DNA of 9,574 bases from Deltaproteobacteria bacterium (lineage in GTDB: Bacteria; Myxococcota_A; Polyangia; Haliangiales; Haliangiaceae), in contig JACCYD010001403.1 of NCBI GenBank assembly GCA_013696695.1, positions 1 through 9,574 of the forward strand. The letters run 5' to 3'. Under the pieces are notes generated by a model. The model was not told the DNA's origin. It saw only the letters and a list, made by a program, of their open reading frames with translations, and did not search any database. Below, piece by piece: positions 5,386-9,574 of the stretch (position 1 is its first letter; each line of letters begins with the position of its first letter). Position numbers and translations under genes: made by a program.

Positions 5386-5715
5386 ATGGCCAGCGCGAAC
5401 GTCAAAGAGCTCACGGATCAGAACTTCGAAACCGAGGTTCTCAAGGCAGACGTTCCGACCCTGGTGGACTTCTGGGCGGTTTGGTGTGGGCCCTGCAAGC
5501 AGATCGCACCCATGGTCGACGCCCTCGCCGACGAGTACAAGGGCCGCCTCAAGGTGGCCAAGATGGACGTCGATCACCACCAGATCATCCCGCAGCAGTA
5601 CGGCATCCGCTCGATCCCCACGCTCCTGATCTTCAAGGGCGGCAAGGTCGTCGGCCAGCTGGTCGGCGCGGCCCCGCGCAGCAAGCTCGAAGCCGAGATC
5701 CAGAAGCACCTGTAA
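5386..5715 (+). CDS. trxA: Thioredoxin
   Basis: A cytoplasmic dithiol-disulfide oxidoreductase that reduces protein disulfides and is recycled by thioredoxin reductase. The 109-aa product has the canonical single thioredoxin fold: VDFWAVWCGPCKQIAPMVD (27-45) with the active-site Cys34-Gly-Pro-Cys37, the buried Asp28, KMDVDHH in the central strand and the cis-proline loop IRSIPTLLIFKGGK (74-87, Pro78). No signal peptide is present. The sequence is complete and of normal length. A lipoprotein gene begins 1 nt after its TAA, so the two are very likely co-transcribed. The gene is divergent from the haem operon. Confidence 0.98.
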   Translation: MASANVKELTDQNFETEVLKADVPTLVDFWAVWCGPCKQIAPMVDALADEYKGRLKVAKMDVDHHQIIPQQYGIRSIPTLLIFKGGKVVGQLVGAAPRSKLEAEIQKHL

Positions 5716-5716
5716 G

Positions 5717-6082
5717 GTGCGGGGCGCCTGGCTGACGATCGGGTTGGCGCTCGGCGCCTGCGAGTCTGCCGAACACAGACCTGGCGGTTCGCCCGGGATT
5801 CCATGCGCCACCGTCGCGTCGAAGGTTCGCGCGTCCTATACGGATGCGCAGCGCGCGACGTTCGCGCGCGAGCCCAAGCTCGCCCGGTGGTTCGACGTCA
5901 CGATGGCGATCCTCGAGCGATCGTGCGACGAGGACCGCTGGCCCGAGGCCGTGAAGAAATGCGCGCTCGACGCCAAGCCGGGTGATCCGAGCGCGATGAT
6001 CGGATGCAATCAGACGATGCCGGTCGAGCTCCAGCAGAAGATGCAGGATCGGCTGGCAGAGGCGATGAAGAAGCTCGACTAG
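5717..6082 (+). CDS. Small lipoprotein with four conserved-looking cysteines
   Basis: The frame from GTG 5717 encodes 121 aa. The N-terminus MRGAWLTIGLALGACES is a short lipoprotein signal with the lipobox LGAC (Cys15), so the mature protein should be lipid-anchored outside the cytoplasm. Beyond the lipid cysteine it has Cys30, Cys70, Cys82 and Cys97, enough for two disulfides. The segment ERSCDEDRWPEAVKKCAL (67-84) has the C-x6-W... spacing often seen in small helical exported proteins of myxobacteria (recollection, unverified). The rest is helical and charged, ending EAMKKLD. The function is unknown. The gene starts 1 nt after trxA, so translation is probably coupled to it, although the two products would sit in different compartments. 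The GTG is preferred because it gives an intact signal; a later ATG at 5803 is in another frame. Confidence 0.8.
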   Translation: MRGAWLTIGLALGACESAEHRPGGSPGIPCATVASKVRASYTDAQRATFAREPKLARWFDVTMAILERSCDEDRWPEAVKKCALDAKPGDPSAMIGCNQTMPVELQQKMQDRLAEAMKKLD

Positions 6083-6158
6083 CGGCGATGACGACCGCAC
6101 CGCATCGTGGTCCGCGGCCACAGCGACGCCGGAATCTGGCGAGTGATAGGGTGAGCGC

Positions 6159-6881
6159 ATGCTTCGCGGGTGCCTGCTCGTGTGCGCGGCGTGCGGATCC
6201 ACCGAGCTTCCACCAGCGACCGTGAAGGCACCGGCCACGCCCTTGGTGGGTTCAGCCGCGGTGTCGGTCAGCAACATGCTGGCGCGCGTCGCATACGAGG
6301 ACAGCAACACCTGGATCGACGTTGCAGCCGAGGGCACGAGCACGCAGGCGCGGGAGACCTGCGAGGCGCTCGTGCGTCGTCTGCAGCGCGACAAGATCGG
6401 CACGCTGCGGATCGTCGTCGCGCGCACGTGCGAGGCCACGCAGCTTCCTCCTGCACGAGCTACGGGCGTGGTGTTGATCGATCGCCGCGACGATGTCATG
6501 CAGCTCGTGCTCGACCCGACCGCCGCACCTTCCACGCTCACCTACAATACGTGGTTCGACTCCGCGAATGCATGCGAGCGCTGGCGCACCGAGCTCGCAG
6601 CCCTCAACACACGCGAGCACCCGGACACCGTCGCACGCGTGAAAGACTTCGTGTCAGAACAGCGTGCGATCGCAGAGCGTCGCGCAACGACCGAGTGCGA
6701 GAAGGCGACCACCGCCGCCGCGAGACGGTGTCGGCGCGACGACGTCATCTGCGCGACCGTACGAGACGAAACGCGGCGTCAGTGTGAGCGCGCCGAGGAG
6801 GACGTCGCGATGCTTCGCGCGAAGGAGAACGAAGCGCCGCCTCCCCCACCCGTTCCGCCGCCGTGCGTCGAGCTCAGGTGA
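6159..6881 (+). CDS. Cys-rich probable lipoprotein with proline-rich tail
   Basis: The 240-aa product begins MLRGCLLVCAACGSTELPP. This is a very short hydrophobic signal ending in a cysteine followed by Gly-Ser, most likely lipidated at Cys12, although the residues before it (C-A-A) only loosely fit a lipobox. The N-terminal half (about 40-145) looks like a mixed alpha/beta domain with NTWIDVAAEGTSTQARETC and a later NTWFDSANACERW, two similar NTW motifs. The C-terminal part (about 155-222) is a charged helical or coiled-coil region with Cys180, Cys191, Cys198 and Cys209. The protein ends in APPPPPVPPPCVELR. No family is recognised. It follows the 4-Cys lipoprotein by 76 bp, a gap where nothing else is seen. 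Its 3' end overlaps the convergent kptA-type fusion gene by 8 bp. The ATG at 6159 has a weak AGGGTGAG ribosome site. Confidence 0.75.
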   Translation: MLRGCLLVCAACGSTELPPATVKAPATPLVGSAAVSVSNMLARVAYEDSNTWIDVAAEGTSTQARETCEALVRRLQRDKIGTLRIVVARTCEATQLPPARATGVVLIDRRDDVMQLVLDPTAAPSTLTYNTWFDSANACERWRTELAALNTREHPDTVARVKDFVSEQRAIAERRATTECEKATTAAARRCRRDDVICATVRDETRRQCERAEEDVAMLRAKENEAPPPPPVPPPCVELR

Positions 6882-8259
6882 AGCGGGTGGCGAACGCGTC
6901 GAAGTTGTTGCCGCCGGGGCCACCCATGACGGCGAACACGACCTCGACGAACACGTTCTTGTAGTCACCCTCGAGGAGCTTGCCGAACGCGTCGGCGACC
7001 ATCGCCGGATCGTTGCCGAACACGCCGGCGCCCCACGCGCCGAGGATCAGGCGCTCGACACCGCGGTGCGCGGCGATCGCGAGCACGAAGGCCGCGCGCT
7101 TGCGCAGCGCCGCCTCGACCACCGCCGCGTCGAACCGCTGCTGTTGCCGCAACGCACTGGCGTTGGGTGCCGCGCAGGTGATGACCGAGGCGAGCACGGG
7201 CGCGACGAGCCAGCTGCCGTCGTCGTCGCGGAAGAACGGGACGTGCGGCGACCAGATCGCGGTGTCGAAGTAGATCGGCGTACTGCCGTCGCGGTTGCGC
7301 TCGTAGTGCCCGCGCTGCGTCAGCAGACACGGATACAGCCCGCTCGATCGCGCGAGCGATTCCTCCTGCGCCTGCGCACCGCCGAGGAAGCCGCCACCGG
7401 GATTCTTCGCCGACGCGAAGTTGAGACACGCGACATGCGCGCCGGTCGGCGCGAGCCGAACGATCGCTTCGATCGTCGACTCGTGCGTCACCGAGATCGC
7501 AGTCTGCTTGGTCGCCGGCAGCGGGCGCAGTGCGGTGCCGAGCTCGTGCGGCTCGGTGCCCGCGCGCGCGGCCTCGAGTGCCGCGGCGATCGACACGCAC
7601 TCGCCGTTCGGTTTGACGTAGTCACCGCGCTCGCAGACCTCGAGCGTCGCCTTCGCGATGCCGACCTTGGCGCCGCGCGACACGTTGTTGCGACGATCAC
7701 CCGGGGGAACTACGGGGGCGACCACCGTCGGGAGCTCGAGGAACTCCGGCGGCACCGCGTCGGTGAGCCACACGCCGTTCGCCGAACGAAAGAACACGTG
7801 ACCCGCCGCGGCCATCGCCTCGGCGCGGACGCGCAGGATCACCGGCTTGCCACGGCGCTCGCCGACCTTCGACGCGGTGAGCGTCTCGGCCGACAGGTGC
7901 ACGTGGTGGCGCGCCCCCTTGATCAGACCCGCGGAACGAATGCTAGGAATGAACTTGTCGACGGTGCCGTGATAGAGCGTCGCCGGCGGTGCGACCGCCT
8001 CGAGCTTGAGGTCGACGTCGACCGAATGACCCTGGTTCGCGCGGATGCGCTCGCCGTCGGGCGACAATGCGAACCGCTGCTTGTCGGAGCCGGCGACGAC
8101 CTCGGCCAGCTGTGCGCGCGTGATCGAGACGCCATGCGCGGCCGCCGCCGCGAGCAAGGCAGGAACGTCCGTCCAGCCCGACTCATCGAGCGAGATACCG
8201 ATGCGCTCAGGTTCGTGGCGGAGGACCAGGGAGAGGAACTTGGAGATGTGCTTGGACAT
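6874..8259 (-). CDS. KptA/Tpt1 RNA 2'-phosphotransferase fused to bacterial-type PARG (ADP-ribose glycohydrolase)
   Basis: The 461-aa product is a continuous two-domain fusion. Residues 1-178 are a full KptA/Tpt1 enzyme, which moves an RNA 2'-phosphate to NAD+ and releases nicotinamide and ADP-ribose 1'',2''-cyclic phosphate. It shows SKFLSLVLRHEPERIG (Arg14, His15), RFALSPDGERIRANQGHS (Arg73), LYHGT, RHHVHLSAE (117-125) and VGERRGKPVIL (Arg135), ending near NGVWLTDAVPPEFLEL. The catalytic Arg-His-Arg-Arg set appears complete; a His common in the VGxRHG motif is Arg136 here. After a Pro-rich linker (179-188), residues 190-461 match the microbial PARG family (TIGR02452/PF10021). They show LNFASAKNPGGGFLGGAQAQEE (279-300) with the GGG-x7-QEE active-site signature (Glu299, Glu300), then IWSPHVPFFRDDDG, TCAAPN and LILGAWGAGVFGNDP (404-418). 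No signal peptide is present, so it acts in the cytoplasm. It ends overlapping the convergent lipoprotein gene by 8 bp. The ATG at 8259 has a weak ribosome site. Confidence 0.93.
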   Translation of the reverse strand: MSKHISKFLSLVLRHEPERIGISLDESGWTDVPALLAAAAAHGVSITRAQLAEVVAGSDKQRFALSPDGERIRANQGHSVDVDLKLEAVAPPATLYHGTVDKFIPSIRSAGLIKGARHHVHLSAETLTASKVGERRGKPVILRVRAEAMAAAGHVFFRSANGVWLTDAVPPEFLELPTVVAPVVPPGDRRNNVSRGAKVGIAKATLEVCERGDYVKPNGECVSIAAALEAARAGTEPHELGTALRPLPATKQTAISVTHESTIEAIVRLAPTGAHVACLNFASAKNPGGGFLGGAQAQEESLARSSGLYPCLLTQRGHYERNRDGSTPIYFDTAIWSPHVPFFRDDDGSWLVAPVLASVITCAAPNASALRQQQRFDAAVVEAALRKRAAFVLAIAAHRGVERLILGAWGAGVFGNDPAMVADAFGKLLEGDYKNVFVEVVFAVMGGPGGNNFDAFATRFT

Positions 8260-8281
8260 GATGGTGACTGCCGGTTGGCAT

Positions 8282-8304
8282 GTTGGTGTCTTATTTACAC
8301 TAAC
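8282..8304. promoter_or_regulatory. Inverted repeat upstream of the KptA-PARG fusion gene
   Basis: GTTGGTGT (8282-8289) and ACACTAAC (8297-8304) form 8-bp arms with one mismatch around the AT-rich centre CTTATTT. It lies 22 bp before the start codon of the fusion gene, in the 83-bp gap after the zinc-ribbon gene, and is the most AT-rich spot of the neighbourhood. The position suits an operator over the promoter. The half-sites faintly recall operators of NAD-metabolism regulators (NrtR type), which is memory only. Confidence 0.42.
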
Positions 8305-8342
8305 GTGCGCAGACGGTCAAGCTCGATCTCGCAAGCCGCTGA

Positions 8343-8555
8343 TCACTCAGCGGGAACACTCTTCGCGAGCTTCTCGAGGTCGGCGGCCATCAACCGATCG
8401 ATGACGCCACAGTCGAGGCAGACCCGGCAGGTCACCTCCACGGCGCCACTCGTCGCTTTCTTCCAGCCGCTCGCTCGCTGCAACACGAGCGCGGCCGAGA
8501 ACAACGAGGCAGCTTCGAGACGCGAAGACTTGCAGGACGCACATTGCTCGCTCAT
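8343..8555 (-). CDS. Small zinc-ribbon protein (70 aa)
   Basis: The 70-aa product has a CxxC knuckle at the N-terminus (MSEQCASC, Cys5 and Cys8) and a second CxxC-CxxC run CRVCLDCG (Cys43, Cys46, Cys49). Cys5/Cys8 with Cys46/Cys49 would make a one-zinc ribbon; Cys43 is extra. Between them is a 34-residue insert with a helix (EAASLFSAALVLQRASGWKK) and the tail VIDRLMAADLEKLAKSV is another helix. This layout, a short ribbon ending in CLDCG-hydrophobic-D, resembles small uncharacterised zinc-ribbon proteins that bind nucleic acid or protein partners; no specific family is claimed. It precedes the KptA-PARG gene on the same strand, separated by 83 bp that contain an inverted repeat, and begins 30 bp after the stop of the repeat-protein gene. 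The ribosome site is weak, but codon use and the paired cysteines support the gene. Confidence 0.75.
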   Translation of the reverse strand: MSEQCASCKSSRLEAASLFSAALVLQRASGWKKATSGAVEVTCRVCLDCGVIDRLMAADLEKLAKSVPAE

Positions 8556-8585
8556 GGAGCCAGCAATACCACGCGACCTCGTTGC

Positions 8586-9574
8586 CTACTGGGTGGTGAC
8601 GGTGACCGTATAGGCGCGGGTCGACCCGTCGGCGGCGCTCACCGTGTAGATCACCGGGTTCGTGAAGTCCTGCGGCACGCGGCTCGACGGGCTGATGCTC
8701 GACGCGTTGATGACGATCGTTGGGGTCTGGGCGGAGAGGTCGGTGCCCGCGGGAAGCACGAGGGTCACCGTACTGCTCTGTGCACCGTTGGTGATCGCGC
8801 CCTTGACGCCGAGGATCGAGAACGACGTGATCAGCTTGGTGCCGTTGCCATTCACGATGCCGACGCGGACCGTATAGGTCTTGACGGTGTTGTCGGCCGC
8901 CGTCACCACGTAAAGCACCGGCTGCGGTCCCGAGAAGTCGATGGCGGCGCCACTCGCAGGGCTGACGCTGACGCCGGTGATCGTGACGATCGGGCTCAGG
9001 CTCGAGCGGTCCGTACCGTTCGGCATATTGATCTCGATCTCGCCGGCGATCGCGCTGATGTTCGTGATCACCGCGTCGAGCCCGTTGATCGTGAAGCGCG
9101 TGATGTCCTTGGCGCTGCTGCCGGCGACGCTGACAAACACCGTGTACGTCTTCGTCGTGTTATCGGCGGCGGTCACCACGTAGGTGGTCGGCCCCGTGAA
9201 GTCGTTCGGGATCTGGCTCTCGGGGCTGACGCTCTTGCCCGTGATGGCGATCGTCGGAACCAGCGCGGTGAGCGGCGTGCCGTTCGGTACCGTCAGCCGG
9301 ATGTCGGTGCCATCGATGATGCCGTCGACGCCGAGAATCGTGAACTGGATGATGTCCTTGTCCGCGCTCTGCGAGTTATCCACGTTGACCTCGAACACCT
9401 GCGTGGAGTTGTCGGCCGCGGTCACCGTGTACTCGACCTCGTTCGTGAAGTTGTTCTTGGTGACGTCGCTCTCCTGGAGGTTGCCACCGACCTCGACCTT
9501 GTCGCCGGTGGTCGAGAACGTCGCGACCAGCTCCGTGATGTCGGTGCCGAACGGCACGATCGCCGTGAACACGT
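8586..9574 (-). CDS. Secreted-type protein with DUF5018-like beta repeats, C-terminal part
   Basis: The frame is open to the right edge, so only the last 328-329 codons are seen and the true start (and any signal peptide or lipobox) lies outside. The visible part is four tandem domains of about 82-91 aa: one incomplete (1-72) and three full ones (73-155, 156-246, 247-328). Each full unit begins I-x-x-F-x-I-x-G and has a V-P-x-G-T-x-L strand, a T-I-x-I-x-x-x-x-I/V-S-P turn, DF-T/S-x-P, and the closing Y-T/V-V-T-A-A-D-x-S/T-x-x-x-Y-T-V. This is the pattern of DUF5018-like Ig/PKD-like domains found in exported adhesins and lipoproteins. There is no cysteine and no C-terminal anchor or sorting domain: the protein ends with the last strand YTVTVTTQ. 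It is likely extracellular or surface-exposed; its binding target is unknown. Confidence 0.88.
   Translation of the reverse strand, partial: VFTAIVPFGTDITELVATFSTTGDKVEVGGNLQESDVTKNNFTNEVEYTVTAADNSTQVFEVNVDNSQSADKDIIQFTILGVDGIIDGTDIRLTVPNGTPLTALVPTIAITGKSVSPESQIPNDFTGPTTYVVTAADNTTKTYTVFVSVAGSSAKDITRFTINGLDAVITNISAIAGEIEINMPNGTDRSSLSPIVTITGVSVSPASGAAIDFSGPQPVLYVVTAADNTVKTYTVRVGIVNGNGTKLITSFSILGVKGAITNGAQSSTVTLVLPAGTDLSAQTPTIVINASSISPSSRVPQDFTNPVIYTVSAADGSTRAYTVTVTTQ
8589..9572 (-). repeat. Four tandem DUF5018-like repeat units within the CDS
   Basis: The unit boundaries in bases are 9572-9357 (partial at the edge), 9356-9108, 9107-8835 and 8834-8589. The motif TVTAADN or TVSAADG near each end recurs four times; at the DNA level the segment coding for VVTAADNT is nearly identical in units two and three. 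Unit three is longest, with extra residues after ITNI and before LYVVT. The divergence between units argues for old duplications rather than recent amplification. Confidence 0.8.

Noticed and set aside
5284..5811. Upstream extension of the 98-aa gene through trxA
   Set aside because: The added residues are antisense trxA; the 98-aa start at 5283 leaves a normal divergent promoter region.
6664..8613. 649-aa open frame on the plus strand
   Set aside because: It is antisense to the KptA-PARG gene, whose product matches two known families along its whole length. The plus-strand product is an Arg/Asp/Leu-rich string without any recognisable domain, typical of GC-rich antisense frames.

Overview
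The window is GC-rich with strong G/C preference at third codon positions. It has many GTG starts, tightly overlapping genes, several secreted or lipoprotein-like hypotheticals rich in cysteine, and a DUF5018-type repeat protein. Together these suggest a deltaproteobacterial/myxobacterial chromosome (Myxococcota, perhaps Kofleriaceae-like). That placement is an inference from style and gene content, not from a marker comparison. No rRNA, tRNA, CRISPR array or insertion sequence was seen.

Left part (1-1017, all minus strand): a small hypothetical gene, then a MarR-family regulator whose stop overlaps the start of an acyl-CoA carboxyltransferase (beta) subunit cut off by the window edge. A 17-bp palindrome lies across the marR start and its probable -10, suggesting autoregulation of this two-gene unit.

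Middle part (1208-5283, minus strand): a probable haem/tetrapyrrole operon, transcribed right to left: a 98-aa protein of unknown function, an 8-TM HemX/CcsA-like membrane protein, glutamyl-tRNA reductase (hemA), porphobilinogen deaminase (hemC) and a newly noticed 36-codon ORF. The junctions hemX/hemA, hemA/hemC and hemC/small ORF all use the same 4-bp GTGA overlap. This is the C5 (glutamyl-tRNA) route to 5-aminolevulinate followed by formation of hydroxymethylbilane. A small secreted protein gene follows downstream.

Plus-strand block (5386-6881): thioredoxin (trxA), a 4-cysteine lipoprotein starting 1 nt after the trxA stop, and a larger Cys-rich, proline-tailed probable lipoprotein. Its 3' end overlaps the convergent gene by 8 bp.

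Right part (6874-9574, minus strand): the C-terminal end of a secreted protein made of DUF5018-like beta repeats (open at the right edge), a 70-aa zinc-ribbon protein, and the most notable gene of the window. That gene is a single polypeptide joining an N-terminal KptA/Tpt1 RNA 2'-phosphotransferase to a C-terminal bacterial-type poly(ADP-ribose) glycohydrolase (TIGR02452-like, GGG-x7-QEE signature). It unites a NAD+-dependent nucleic-acid end-processing enzyme with an ADP-ribose hydrolase. An inverted repeat of 8-bp arms lies just upstream of its start.
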